Shown: positions 11,170 to 23,172, counted from the first letter of the stretch. The stretch is 64,000 nt of DNA from Avena insularis (GCA_023614405.1 CM042694.1:88705285-88769284); one strand, 5' to 3'. Numbers and translations are program-made. The notes: generated by a model from the sequence alone, not told the origin.

Positions 11170-11869
11170 TTTCCCCATGCTACATTTCTACTACAATATT
11201 GTTTCTTCTTCCGATATAGTAGCGTGTTAATGGTTCAGCTTAAGAAAATTGTATTGCCATCTGCTTTTGCATCACTAGGTGATGCTATGGGTGTGCAGGC
11301 CTAAATTTAACCTTTAGTGAAAACACTTTTTGCATGAGACGTCTAGATAATAACACTAATTGAGCCCATCATTGCGACTCTAAAAATAAGCCTCTAGGCT
11401 CTATCCCATATTGCCTTTACACTAGCAAACAGAAGCTACCATCTCTCCTAGACTGGAATCTTTTCCAGCACATAAGATAACTAAGGCAACAAAGGAGATC
11501 AACGATTTGCTAGTTGCCACTAAAAAGGGCAGCATGGAGATAGGAAGACAGGGTCCCTCACTTCCTGCGCGCCTCTTATATGGACTTGAATGACCTGAAA
11601 AGTTTTGAATTAATTATGGTGCTTTCATTTAAAAATTCGCTTGAAAGAGGGACTCGAGGTGTGTAGCAGGTACATGATGAGGGAAGTCAACTTGTCACCA
11701 ATAATTCTTAGACATTGTTTTGCTCTCGTGTTTATCCTAAACAAGCATGGTCTGATGGATGCGACAATCCATAGTCTTCTCCTCAGGACAAAATTGATTA
11801 ATTAATTAATTATATAGAGTAGTAGTCGCACCAACTAGATTTGGTTTAACTGTCATGATTGCTTATGTC
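11170..11869. repeat. Low-copy tandem duplication, copy B, left half
   Basis: This is the diverged second copy of the duplicated low-copy sequence. It ends at the MULE insertion site (GTCTTATTCAG, 11867-11877), and its missing right half resumes at 50851. Shared blocks with copy A include AATTCTT, the pentanucleotide-rich TTAATTAATTA segment and GTAGTCGCACCAACTAG. No gene is recognised. Confidence 0.75.
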
Positions 11870-11877
11870 TTATTCAG

Positions 11878-11915
11878 GGCCACAACCCTCCACACCTAAA
11901 CTCGTACAAATACGT
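11878..11915 (+). repeat. MULE left terminal inverted repeat
   Basis: The left end starts GGCCACAACCCTCC and includes the 21-base block 11895-11915 that recurs inverted at 50793-50813. Compared with the right end it lacks about ten bases (TTAATTCGGT) after GGGCC. Weaker similarity continues inward (TATATATTTTAA-rich). Confidence 0.75.
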
Positions 11916-12197
11916 ATGTGTATATATTTTAACCCGTATCTAAATCGTGTATTATCTATGTATAGGAACGGATCGGACGTGTAGGTATACCCTCGTCCCT
12001 GTCTTTGCCTACCACTGCCGCGACCGTCCCTGGACGCCGCAGCCGCCGCCCATCACCGCCGGCGATCATCGCCGTCGACGCCAGCATCTGAACAACCGCC
12101 GCGGCGGCCGGCTGACAACCGCTGTCGGCTATCGTCGCGTCCTCGTCGTCGAGGTAAGTTTCCCCGGATTCTCGATCTCGCCTTGGCAAATCGCGAT

Positions 12198-12315
12198 CCA
12201 CCGGACAGTCCATTTCCCATTTAGCCGGCCAGTCCGGCAACGTCGGACGGTTCTGGCCGGCCTATCCGAAGCAGCCATACTGTCCGGCAATACTTTAACG
12301 GTATGTCCGGCAATT
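12198..12315. repeat. CCGG-palindrome cluster in transposase intron 1
   Basis: Repeated partial palindromes such as CACCGGACAGTCC, GCCGGCCAGTCCGGC and TGTCCGGCAATA lie inside the first intron (12154-12359) of the transposase gene. The same motif type recurs at five other places inside the MULE. Confidence 0.7.
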
Positions 12316-12375
12316 AATCTTTTTCTGTTTTTCTTCCGTATTCTTTTGTGATGTTTCAGTGTATTTTTCGGAGTG

Positions 12376-15304
12376 ATGGAGGACTCTGGCTCAACTTCAA
12401 ATGACAATGATAACGGTTACATGGACGATGAGGATTCTAGTTCGGAGAATGGATCTAACAACAGCGAGTTTGGTGGTCATAATAATGGGCAAAACTATCC
12501 CGAGTCATCGACATACTCAGAAAACATGAGTGAAGTATGTTGAATATTCTGTAATGCCAGTCCATGCTAATAAGTGAATTGACATCTTACTTTCTCTGTT
12601 TTTGTTACATAGGTGGTAGCCGGTGGTCACGACGAGGACGAATATTCAGACTTGGAAATTCGTTTCGGTGAATATAGCGTTGAAGCACTATATCAAGATG
12701 AATCTAGCTTAGGAAAGAGTAGCGAGGTTTGTAGATATTTTAACTGTGGCAAGCAATGAAGGTTAACAATGAAACAACATCTTATAGGGCTATCTGTGTT
12801 TATCTATGTAGGTGATATCTGGTGCAGATGATGGGCATGAACATCACGGGAAACCAGACATGGAATTTATGAGTAATGAAGATAAGAACTTCCGAGTTGA
12901 TAATCATTAGAAAATATTGGACATGACTTTTGATTCTGAACCGGCGGCTTTCGTTTGGTACAACAGCTATGCGAGAGATCATGGCTTCAGTATCAAAAAG
13001 GACATTTTGAGGCGAGGAAAAGGCTCTAAGAAACAAATACGGTTAAGACGGTATCTTTGTTCTAGGGCAGGCAAACGTCTGGAAAAACTCTTAACAGAGG
13101 AAGGCCACACCCAAAAGCTGAGACCCGAGACTCGCTGTAATTGCAATGCCCATCTCAGCGTGAAGCATGATAGATCCCGTGGAGTCTGGGTTGTCAAAAG
13201 ATTCGACAGCAATCACAGTCATGTATTGGCTAGTCCGGACGAAGTACCGTTTCTACGGTCGCATAGAAAGATTAAACCGCACCAGAGAGATGAGATACTA
13301 TCGTTGGGAGCCGTTGGGTTGAGAAAAAGTATGATCATGAGACACTTCCTCAAGAGACACGGCTACGGCGGTGTAGGCTTTATTCCTAGAGATCTGTACA
13401 ACATGTGTGGTAGGGAGAAGAGAAAGCTTATTGCGGATGGTGATTCTGCAACAGCCCTCGGTATCATGGCCGCTAGGAAATAGAATGATCCTGATTTTTT
13501 TTATTACGATGTAGACGATGAAGGACGGTTGAAGACCTTGTTCTGGTGCGATTCTCAGTCACGTCGGGACTATCAGTACTTCGGCGACGTGGTGGTGTTT
13601 GACAGCACCTACAAGACGAACCGGTATGGTATGCCGTTCATTCCGTTCATAGGTCTGAACAATCACCATAAGACTACGGTGTTCGCGTGTGCCATCGTGT
13701 CAAACGAGAAGGAAGATACATATGCTTGGCTGCTTCGGACGTTTTTGAAAGCAATGTGTCAGAAAAGGCCAAAAGGTATTATCACAGATAGCGATGCCGC
13801 AATGATAAAAGCTATTCAGAATGTCCTTCCAGACGCGTGGCACCGTATATGTACATGGCACGTAGAGAATAACATGAAGAAACATCTTGGTCATAAGTCA
13901 CTTAAGGAGTTTCGTCCATTCTTATACTACGTCACTTCAGAAGCCGTCTTTGAGCAAAGATGGAGCGCGTTTGTTCGCAAGTGGTAGACAGAATCTACCG
14001 AGGAATGGCTTAAAAGGACGTACAACAAGAAAAGAATTTGGGTCGTCGTGTATCTAGCCGGTGGATATTTCCTTGGTATGAAAAGCAATCAGAGGAGTGA
14101 GAGTTTGAACTCATGCCTTCACCTTCACCTGGATTTTGGTATGACCCTTGTCGACATGATTATGCATTACGAGAAGGCAATTACTTGCATCCGTGTGAGC
14201 GAGCCGGAAGATGACTGTATTTCTTCCCAAAGTTTTTAGGTGGCAGTAACTGAATCCAAGGAGATTGAGGTTGCACTTGCCCATGTCTTTACTCCGGCCA
14301 ACTTCTACATCTTGCAGCGAGATGTCAAGAAGATTGGCGACCTCGAGGTTTACGATGAAATTGTGGGAACGGAGGGCTTCAAACAGATTCTGGTGAAATG
14401 GAAGAATAACAGCAATTACATGTTTGAAGTTGACTATACCCCTAATAACTCGCAGGAAACAATACGGTGCAGCTGTCGAAGAATGGATCGTAAGGGACTT
14501 CCATGCAAGCATATACTGTTTGCAGTGAAGCACCTCAAATTGTCTGGAATACCAGAGTGTTGTGTTCTTCAACGATTCTCCAAAATGGCAAGAAATGGAT
14601 TGCCAGCGAGGCGCGGGAGTGATCTGTTCGCATTAGGTTGGTTAGGGGCAGAGAAGCAAAAAAGATATGCCGATCTTGATACGGTAGCAGCAGAACTTAT
14701 GGATGTTGCATCCGCTGATCCAGATATGTACAATGAAGTTATGGAATATATGAAGGGCCAACTAGCGAAGAAGCGTGCCAAAAATGATGAACCAGGTGAT
14801 CACAGAGCCTTCGTAGAGAAAGACGCATTTGGTTTTCAAGTAAACCCATTTCTAGTCGGTGACCCCGGTAAGGTTAGCACGAAAGGCGCACCTAAGCTAA
14901 ACGCAAAAGGTAAAGAAGGAGAGAATCACCCAGTAACGAAAAATGGTAGACCTCTAGCCTTCGACGAGCGAAAAAAACAGAAAAAACGGAAACAGGGGTG
15001 TGGCACTTGTGGTGAGATGGATCATGCAAACTACATCCTGAGTAAGTTTATTCGCATGTTTACACTACTTGTTAGTTTGATTCATTAAATCTATATTTTT
15101 GGCATGCGTTTAACTATTCTGTTTTGTAATGCAGGTATGTGGCAAAAGAAAACAAGTAGTAGAAGTATACCTTCACTCGTCGATGCCAGAAATAAAATGT
15201 CGCACTTTTCTACGTTAGAGAATTATAATCGGACAAAACCAGTTGAAATTATTATTAATGATATGTTCGAATTTTGGTATTATTTTTTTGTAACGATGAA
15301 ATGA
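12376..15304 (+). pseudogene. FAR1/MULE-type transposase, four exons, four in-frame TAG stops
   Basis: Exons are 12376-12534, 12613-12726, 12812-15041 and 15135-15304. All joins use GT/AG and keep one frame of 891 codons. A non-coding first exon precedes 12154 (GAG/GTAAGT). Order: acidic N-terminus; FAR1 DNA-binding domain (about codons 125-240, FVWYNSYARDHGFSI, CNCNAHL); MULE DDE core with Asp355 (VFDSTYKTN, 13601-13603), Asp417 (IITDSDAAM, 13787-13789) and Glu521 (QRSESLN, 14099-14101); SWIM zinc finger CSC...CKH (codons 644-658); then a partial CCHC knuckle (CGTCGEMDH). It would cut and join the MULE ends. In-frame TAG stops fall at codons 124, 315, 483 and 567 (12908, 13481, 13985, 14237). 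Otherwise the frame is unbroken, so it decayed recently and mostly by point changes. Confidence 0.9.
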
Positions 15305-15339
15305 TCAAAATAGCTACAGAATTATGAACGCTGCTTTTG

Positions 15340-15810
15340 TTCACGCGTCAGTCCGTCTGGGTTCTACCTACGGTCTGTCCGGCGCTTTACTGGCACAACT
15401 GATAGTACCCCGGACTGTCCGGGTTCAGCCGACGGTCTGTCCGGCTGCTCAGAGTGGCGCAGATGTGACAGAGCATACCGTCTGGCGATTCCGCGGCATG
15501 TCCAGCTAAGGACATCAAAACTTCCAGAGGCTAAATTTTAATGTCGGACTGTCTGGCGGTTACTGCCGCCATGTCCGGCTAAGGACATCAAAACTTCCAG
15601 AGGCTGGATTTTAACGCCGGACAAGTACCTGGACATGTACCCGGACATGAACCGAAGTTTGTCCGGGTACACTTTCGTCTTGCCGGCCTGACCGGTGGTA
15701 GTAGCCAGCCTGTCCAGTGTTGTCGCTGCATAGCAGCATACATGGCGTGCCGGCCTGTCCGGTCGATATTGCCGGCCTGTCCGGTCGATACCGCCGGCCT
15801 ATCCGGTGCT
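15340..15810. repeat. CCGG-palindrome cluster downstream of transposase
   Basis: This is a dense series of TGTCCGGC, GGACTGTCCGGG, GCCGGCCTGTCCGG and variants, including a local duplication of GACATCAAAACTTCCAGAGGCT (15509 and 15584). It lies between the convergent 3' ends of the transposase and the minus-strand gene. Confidence 0.8.
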
Positions 15811-16086
15811 GATGAAATGGCAGATCTAGGTGACAAAAGAACACCCGAATAATCGAACAATTTTCAACTTCACAACAACAAAGGAAACATCCAACACAGA
15901 ATTTAACCAACCATCCAACATGGGAATTGATAACGAACACGATAACCATAATCCGATAAAGGGTGCCGACATGAAATTCAACAAACATAGTCTTACACAT
16001 AGATAATGTATATATAAAAGTTTCACATGCCAATAAAAATCAAAGATTAAGCAAGGCATGCAACATTAAAATCATTTGGAGATGCC

Positions 16087-18240
16087 CTAATTTGCCGCAC
16101 CACCATCTTCATCACTTGAATCGTTGTCAAAGAACTCCTCATGTCCTTTTTCAGGGAACTCATAATTGGGACGAGGGGTGCTCGATGATGCAATCACTTC
16201 ATCTTCACTAGCCTCACCACCAAGTTGACAAACTTGAGCTTTATACTTGTTAATTTTTGCACGATCACCCGACTTGATGTTGGCTATCTCCTCAACATTG
16301 GATTTGCACATCCCAAAGATAATGCGTTGAGTTTTTGCCATGAATTTCTCAAACTTGGAAAGCATGTGAGAAGGACCATGAGCAGCGGACTTTTTCTTGG
16401 AGGTTCGAGTGATGGCTGCGGACGGAGTGGCAACACCAATTATTTGGGGAGTCCATTCTTTGTGCTTGGAATCCTTGAAAATCTTATGAGGATACTTTGC
16501 ATCAATGAGCACTTGGACATATGGTGCATATGGGAAGCTTATATCTTGTAGATAAGAGGCAAGGCGAATTTGTTTGTAAAGAAAATCCGCCAAATCAAAC
16601 GGCTGAGTACCATGAGTGTGCATTCGAACCAATAGGTCAATGTTAAAGTTCCTCACCATATGACTATCACCAATTTTGGGAACAAGAGTCTTGGTGATGA
16701 TCTTGTGCATGAAAGAGTACCTTGGCTCAAATAGAGACGCACTATGTGCATTCTCATAAGTAACCATAACACCCGGACGACGAAGAGGGCCAAGAGCATC
16801 ACCGCTCATCGATTCACCTGTGCTAGATCTGGCATGGATCTTATAGAGATTAGCATCATTAGGAATGTTGAGGAGATTGGCAAACTCTTCGAATGTCATA
16901 CTCAACTGCGACCCTTCGGTACTCCATACAAGTGTCCTCTCTTCATCCGTGAGAAACCTACAAGTGGCAAATAATTGAATCACCGCTTCTTCACTCTAGT
17001 CGCATCGAAGAGTAATAATGCCACGCAGCCTCATAGCATCAATTATCTCCACACAGCCCGGGAGGTGTGCACTATTCTTATCAATGAACTTCATGTTGAC
17101 TGTTTGTTGAGGAACAAGAGTGTGTGGTTGCTCCAAAATGATGTTTTCATAAATGTCTTGATGCACACGAGACCAAAACCTTGGATCCGAAGCATTTCTA
17201 CGTTCTGAAAAATGATCCATTCTCCTCTCAGCAATGTAGTCTTTCCTTGCTGCTTTCTTCCAGTTAGTCACTTTGTAGTTTCTGGGATGTTTTGGCCTTC
17301 TTTTCTCAAGGACTAGACCATCATGAATGGGCATGCCACGAGACTTAACGGAACAAGGAGGAGCACTTGCACGAGGAGGAGCAGTAGCACGAGGAGGAGC
17401 ACTAGCGGGCTTCTTACTTGATGTGATTGAACGGGTTTGACGACGTTTCTGAACAGCCTCAAGTACATAGGCGTCCTTCTCATCATCCTCAGATTCTATC
17501 TCAGCCTCCTTATTACCATCCTTGTCACTGCCGCTACCATCCTCCTCGTCACTGCCGCTACCATACTTATTCTCACTGTCGCTGCCATCCTCATTCTCAT
17601 TGCCGCTGCCATCACTGCCATAGACGTCATTGTAAATGGTTGTCAAGTCAACAGGCGTACTGCCACCTTCCTCATCATCAGGTACATTTGCGCGCTTTAA
17701 TACTCATCTAGTTTCCTCGCTATCCGTGGATCGTTGACAACGAGGAGGACCTACAGATAGTAAGTGTTCATTGTTAGGGATTTGAGTAACACATATTAAG
17801 GAAATATGATGATTAAACAACTCAAACCGTTGTGCGTAAACGGTGCAAAGCATATAGAGTTATATAGCCTCAATTTAAAGTGTACTAACAATCCACAACC
17901 ATTGTAGCATAACATAGAGCAAGCCTCAATTTAGAATGTAGTAACAATCCACATCCTTTGACCCATAATATAAAACAAGCCTCAATTTAGAGTCTACTAA
18001 CAATCCACATCCATTGTAGCATAATATGGAGCAATCATCTTAATAAATAAGTTCTAACAACAAATGGTACTTGTATGGAGCAAGCCTCAATTTTGAGTGT
18101 ACAAGTATATGGGACAAGCCTAAATTCGATCCACTAGCAATAAATATTGAAAAGTGCAGACCAAGTGTGTGTTACTAGCAGCAGCAATCATCTTAATTTG
18201 CAAGTAGAAAGGACATACCGACATTCTTGGTGCATGCCAT
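16087..18240 (-). pseudogene. Uncharacterised MULE-borne gene, plant-transposon-protein-like, two exons
   Basis: Exon 1 is 18240-18219 (MACTKNV) and exon 2 is 17750-16087. GT/AG joining gives 562 codons in one frame. The N-terminal third is acidic and low in complexity (repeated Gly-Ser-Asp-Glu, about codons 55-95), then Ala-Pro-rich with basic residues (KRRQTR, KRRPKHPRNYK). The rest is globular, with FIDKNSAHLPGCVEIIDAMRLRGI, then ERTLVWSTEG and TFEEFANLLNIPND, and ends acidic. The globular part resembles the 'putative plant transposon protein' proteins common in cereal genomes, as recalled without a search. In-frame stops are TGA at codon 23 (17706-17704) and TAG at codon 259 (16998-16996). 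Function is unknown. Its conservation between the other two genes argues it is an element gene rather than a passenger. Confidence 0.7.
17866..18130. repeat. ~55-bp imperfect tandem repeat in intron of minus-strand gene
   Basis: The phrase AAGCCTCAATTTAGA plus ACTAACAATCCACA recurs at about 17866, 17921 and 17976, with decayed copies near 18080 and 18116. It occupies most of the intron 17751-18218. Confidence 0.65.
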
Positions 18241-18484
18241 GGTATACACCCCGTGTTGGGTGCCGCCAGCGTCGATTCAATCGATTGAAGAACTTATGGA
18301 GAAAATGGGTTGGTGAAGGAGTAGATCGGGGGTGTAGGGTTGATTTGAGTGGAGGGAAACGGCCAGGGAGGGGGAGAATCGGTCCGGCGAGTTCGGGCGG
18401 AGAGCGGCGGCGGCTAGGGCAACCGCCAGGGAGTAGGGAATAATGAGGCTGGTACTCGTCGCGAGTACCTATTTAGCCTTGTGA

Positions 18485-19255
18485 ACCGTCCACTAGACAG
18501 TCCAGCGGAATATGACAGATAGTCCGGCGCAGAGAGGAAATTTGAAAGTGAGCCGGACAATTTGGGGAAAAGGCCAGATAGTCCGGCGCATGATGCAAAA
18601 AAAAAGCCCCTGGAGCTAACTAGATCGTCGGTCTGTCTGACGCGAGGGGATCTTGTCCGGCGTTTGGCCGGCAGGTTAAGAAAATAGCCCGCCTGTTGCC
18701 AACGGACAGTCCGGCGCGAGGAGATCTTGTCCGGTGTTTGTCCAGCACGTAAAAAAATATGCCCGCCTGGGGCCACCGTTTCATGGGTCCCACGTGCCGA
18801 CCAGTAGGACCGCGGTTCAGAGTGGGCCGAACCGGGCGAACGGTACAAGGCCAGGTACAGCATACGGGGAACCAGGCCCACATGGCAGATATGGGGTTGG
18901 TTCTCAGAAGGAGATCGAGATCGGAGGAAGTGGACGATGGGGGTATATAAGCTGGTCGGCATGACACTGAGTTAGCGAGGTGGGACAAATAGACTACTCG
19001 CGCCGCAGCTGCGTTGCGTCGTCCGATAAATGGGCTGCAAAAGTCCATGCGGGGCGGATTTAACGGGCTTAGAGTATAGCTGGACTGACCGGCGCCGAAC
19101 GTACCAGACAGTCCGGCCATTAGTTCGTGGGCTTGGACAGTTTCGGCGGACTGACCGGCGCGGAAAGGACCAGCCAGTACGGATACCACTGCGTGGGCTT
19201 GGACAGTGCCATCGGACTGTCCGGTCTTTGAATGACAGACAGTCCAGCCGATTAT
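18485..19255. repeat. CCGG-palindrome cluster upstream of minus-strand gene
   Basis: There are many variants: GATAGTCCGGCGCA, GGACAGTCCGGCGCGAGG, CTTGTCCGGCG, GACTGACCGGCGC and CATCGGACTGTCCGG. The cluster covers the 5' side of the minus gene and could be its promoter region or transposase-binding region. Confidence 0.75.
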
Positions 19256-19260
19256 TTTTC

Positions 19261-19568
19261 TTCAAATTTAAATATATCCTTACAATGGCTTAATATTGTT
19301 AAAAATCAAATATATTTCATATTTACAACTAACTCTTAGATTCCAAATTAGAGGGAAAAATTAGAGGTCATTTCTCGAAAGTCGAATAAATCACAATGCT
19401 TACAAAATGCTGAAAGAAGTAGGCCTAATGGGTCTATTTGTAATCATGTCATTTTTTCGACTTTAGAAAAATGATCCCATATTTTTTCCACAAATTCACA
19501 TACATAAAAAATGATGGATTAGGAAGGTTTTTTTATTTTTTGAATTTTTTGGAATTAGTAGTGCCCTA
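19261..19568. other. AT-rich spacer inside MULE
   Basis: This is AT-rich sequence with no gene or recognisable repeat, between the palindrome cluster and the 344-bp array. Confidence 0.6.
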
Positions 19569-19792
19569 GTCTAGGGTTTCGCCGGAAACGGGGGATCGGA
19601 GCATCGGAACCCGCCGAAAACATGCACGAGGAATCAACGTACTTATACAAGCGCGGCGTGATGATGAAATATCCACAACCGATAACCTAGGCATGCTTCC
19701 CTTCAGGAACATGCGATGACACCCGGAAAGGTGATGCAGCTATAGCGTCGGAACTCCCGCGACGGCTCAAACGGAGGGAACCCTGTCGTCAA
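19569..19792 (+). repeat. 344-bp tandem array, left remnant (partial unit)
   Basis: A 224-bp partial unit begins GTCTAGGGTTTCGCCGG and ends GAACCCTGTCGTCAA. It is contiguous in phase with the array right of the copia insertion: GTCAA is duplicated and the next unit resumes with GACGGTCTCGG at 42371. Confidence 0.95.
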
Positions 19793-21442
19793 TGAAGGGA
19801 ATATGCCCGAGAGGCAATAATAAAGTGGTTATTATCTTATTCCATGTTTATGATAAATGTTTATTTTGCATGCTATAATTGTATTGATCGGAAACATCAA
19901 TACATGTGTGTTTAATAAACAAAAAGGGTTCCTAGTTATGCCTCTCTTATAGACTAGCTCGTTGATTAACAAGGTTTCCTGATCATGGACATTGGATGTT
20001 GTTAATAACAAGGTCACAACATTGGTGGAATGATGTGATGGACATTCATCTAAAGTATAGCATTACGATCAAGTCATTATGTTTATATTGCTATAACATC
20101 ATACGAAGCAATCTTTATCCTTAGACCATGAGATCATGTTAATTGCTAACACCGGAAGAGTATCTTGATAACATCAAACGTCACACCGTAACAGGGTGAC
20201 TATTAAGATGGGTTCGGTGCTACGAAGGTGTTATGTTGAGGCTCATGGATGAAGAGTGGAATTTTTCAATCCCGATGACGGATAGATATACTCTGGACCC
20301 TCTCGGTGATATCACATTAAGATAGCTTGCAAGCAAGTGATGTGATCACTAGAATGTTATATCACGGGAACAAGAAAAGAGTGCATGTCGGCAACCAGAT
20401 CAAACTAGGTATGGAGATACCAATGATCAAATCTCGGACATGTAATATATCGCGAGACAAAGGGATTTAGTTACAAGCGTTAAAGGTTCTCACGATCACA
20501 GAAGTCATCGTTGAATATGCAGGAGTCAGTATGGATCTCCAGGTCCCGCTTCTGATTATTGATCTGAGAGGAGTCTCAATCATGTCTGCATTATTCGCGA
20601 ACCGTAGGGTGACACACTTAAGAGTTACCGGACACCATTTTGGAGCACATATGTTTCAGACGAAAGAATTGCAAAGCGCAGGAATTGTTTCGATAGAAAC
20701 CGGAAATTGTTTCGGGTGAAATTGCAGAAAGTGGTTATGCATGTGATATTGAAATATTGCAAGGGGTTATATGTGAATGTTTGTTAATTAAAGTAATTAT
20801 CAAAATTTTGAATAAATTTAATAAAAGAGTTTTATTAAATGAGAGCATTAAACTTGGAGAATTTTAATACATTTAAAGTAGGGACTTTAAAGGGGAATGT
20901 GAAGAGGCATTTTAATGTGGAGGGGTTACCACCACATGAATGGGGGAGGTGAGGAGTCACCCCCCCCCATGCGCCGGCCATGAAGGATGGGCACCCCCCC
21001 TCCACCTATAAAAGGCCACCCTCTTCCTCCTTCTTCCACACACACCTCCTTGTGAAGGATCTCTCTCCCCCTCTAGAATTATCCCCCCATGGTCTCGGAT
21101 TAGCGAGATACATGTTCCCAGTGGCATTTAAATGCGGAAGGAGTTCTTTGCTTCATTTGGATCGCTGGAGCGAGGAGGTGGAGGTTGTCCGGTGGCTTGA
21201 ACGTGTGTGCGAGTTCGGATGCACTGCTGAGTTGCGACGCTCGGACTTCCTCACGATCTTGAGATCGGCAAGTGTACGACTACATCAACCACGAGTTCCT
21301 ACTCGTTAACAAAACTCATTGTCTTTGAGCGTAAGTTATCGTTGGATGTATGTCCACCCGTTGCTTTGTACCTAGTAGATAGATCTTGGGGTGTAGTTCT
21401 CATTGTAGGAATTTTTTTGTTTTCTATGTTGCGGACCCAACA
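19793..21442 (+). repeat. 5' LTR of the copia element
   Basis: This 1650-bp LTR pairs with 40714-42365. A TATA-like CCTATAAAAGG lies near 21004. One visible difference is a 9-bp segment (GATGATCAA region) present in the 3' LTR near 40893 and absent here. Confidence 0.95.
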
Positions 21443-21443
21443 G

Positions 21444-21456
21444 TGGTATCAGAGCC
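21444..21456 (+). other. Primer-binding site, tRNA-Met type
   Basis: TGGTATCAGAGCC lies one base after the 5' LTR. This is the standard copia primer site, complementary to the 3' end of initiator tRNA-Met. Confidence 0.9.
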
Positions 21457-21577
21457 TGATCTATGCGTAGGTGCTTTGCATGGGTAGTACACATATGTTT
21501 ATATGTGGGCGATGATGATCATGTTATTGCATCTTCTATGTATTTTGGATATTGGTGTCATAGTGGGATGAAGCGGC

Positions 21578-23172
21578 TGATACATTGCAAATGTATCTAT
21601 AATTTTTGATGTTCCATGCTTGGTTTTATCCACTTTCTTGTGTTTTCTTCCAACTTTGGAGTACTTTTCATATGATTTCTTGGACTAACCTATTAACAAG
21701 AGACACGGTGCTAGCTGCCTGTTTTCTGCTGTTTTTGGTTCCAGGAAAGTCAGAAAATGAATATTCTCAGAATTGGACAGGATAAAAGCCAAAGTGCCTA
21801 TTTTTTCGGAAGGGATCAAGTGCCAGAATACGATACGGAGAAGGGCCAGGGAGCCACCACACCACCTGGCCGCGCGGCCAGGCCTGGACCGCGCCAGGGG
21901 GTGGTGTGGCCGCTCCGGGCACCCCCTCGGCCTCTCCTTCCGCCTATATATTGCCCTCGGGACGAAAACCCTAAGTACCCGATCAAAAATCCACGAAAGA
22001 GTCTGTAGCCGCCGTCATCTCCATGCCTAGATCAAGAGGGATCTGATTCTCTTCCCGGCACCCTGCCGGAGAGGGGAATTCACCCTGGAGGCCTTCTTCA
22101 TCACCATGCAAGCCTCCGGTGTGATGCGTGAGTAGTTCATCCTTGGACTACGGATCCACGTAGTAGCTAGATGGTTGGTTCTCCTCCTTTGTGCTTTCAT
22201 GTTTAGATCTTGTGAGCTCCGTTCATGATCAAGATCATCTATTTGTAATTCATACATGTTGTGTTCGTGGGGATCCGATGTATATTGAGATGCTATTTTA
22301 GATTGATTATTGATTCTATCATGTCTTTGTTATTTGTGATCTTGCATGCTTTCCGTTGTTAGTAGCTATCTTGGCCAAGTAGATGCTAGCAACTCCAAGA
22401 GTTAGTATTTATGCTTGATAGTGGGTTCATGCCTCGTAACTGGGAAGTGATGAAATCTCTAAGGTACTAGATGTGTTGTTGCTACTAGGGAGAAAACAAC
22501 AATCCTTTGTTCATAGAACAATCGTATTGTTTACTTTACACGCAGTTCATAAAGCAATAATCTGTTGCTTGCAACTTAATACTGGAGGGGGTTCAGATGA
22601 TAACCTGAAGGTGGATTATTAGTCATAGATGCAGTTGGATGGCGGTCTATGTATTATGTTGTAATGCCCAATCAAGTCTCAAAGCAGTCAAGATGATTAG
22701 TATATGCATGTATTGCTTTCTCGGTGTTTGTCAATTGCCCCGCTGTAATTTGTTCACCCAGCATGTTTTCTATCTAAGGAGAGCCACCTCTAGTGAACTA
22801 TGGATCCCGGTCCTTTTTCTTTACATACAATCTACAACTGTTTACTTCTTTGTGTTTACTTTCTGAAAACTTTTACTTCTTTCCATTCGATATGTTTAAT
22901 CCTTTGTTTTCCGCAAAACACGGTGAGATTGACAACCTCATCGCAAGTTGGGGACAAAGTTCTGTGGTTGTGTTGTGCAGTTCTCCACGTTGCTACTAGC
23001 ACCGGTAGTGCCCCTGCCAAAGCTCAGCTAGTAACACCTTTGGGGTGTTTCCTTGCTCCTACTGGTTCGATTAAACCTTGATTTCATAACTAAGGGAAAA
23101 CGTGCTGCTGTGCTCATCATACCTTCCTCTTGGGGTTCCCAACGAGTTCTACATCGAACGACGAGCACATCA
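21578..23172 (+). repeat. 5' LTR of non-autonomous gypsy element
   Basis: This 1595-bp LTR pairs with 26795-28376. A TATA-like CCTATATATTGCC lies near 21942. Its beginning resembles the solo LTR at 3020, though the 3' half differs. Confidence 0.95.

Noticed and set aside
11947..12351. 134-codon ORF and its antisense partner near the MULE left end
   Set aside because: The GC-rich CGCCGC sequence is better explained as the untranslated first exon and intron 1 of the transposase gene (GTAAGT at 12154, AG at 12358-12359).
16225..17711. Plus-strand ORFs opposite the minus-strand MULE gene
   Set aside because: They are antisense shadows. The minus frame explains the region with splice sites and protein-like composition.
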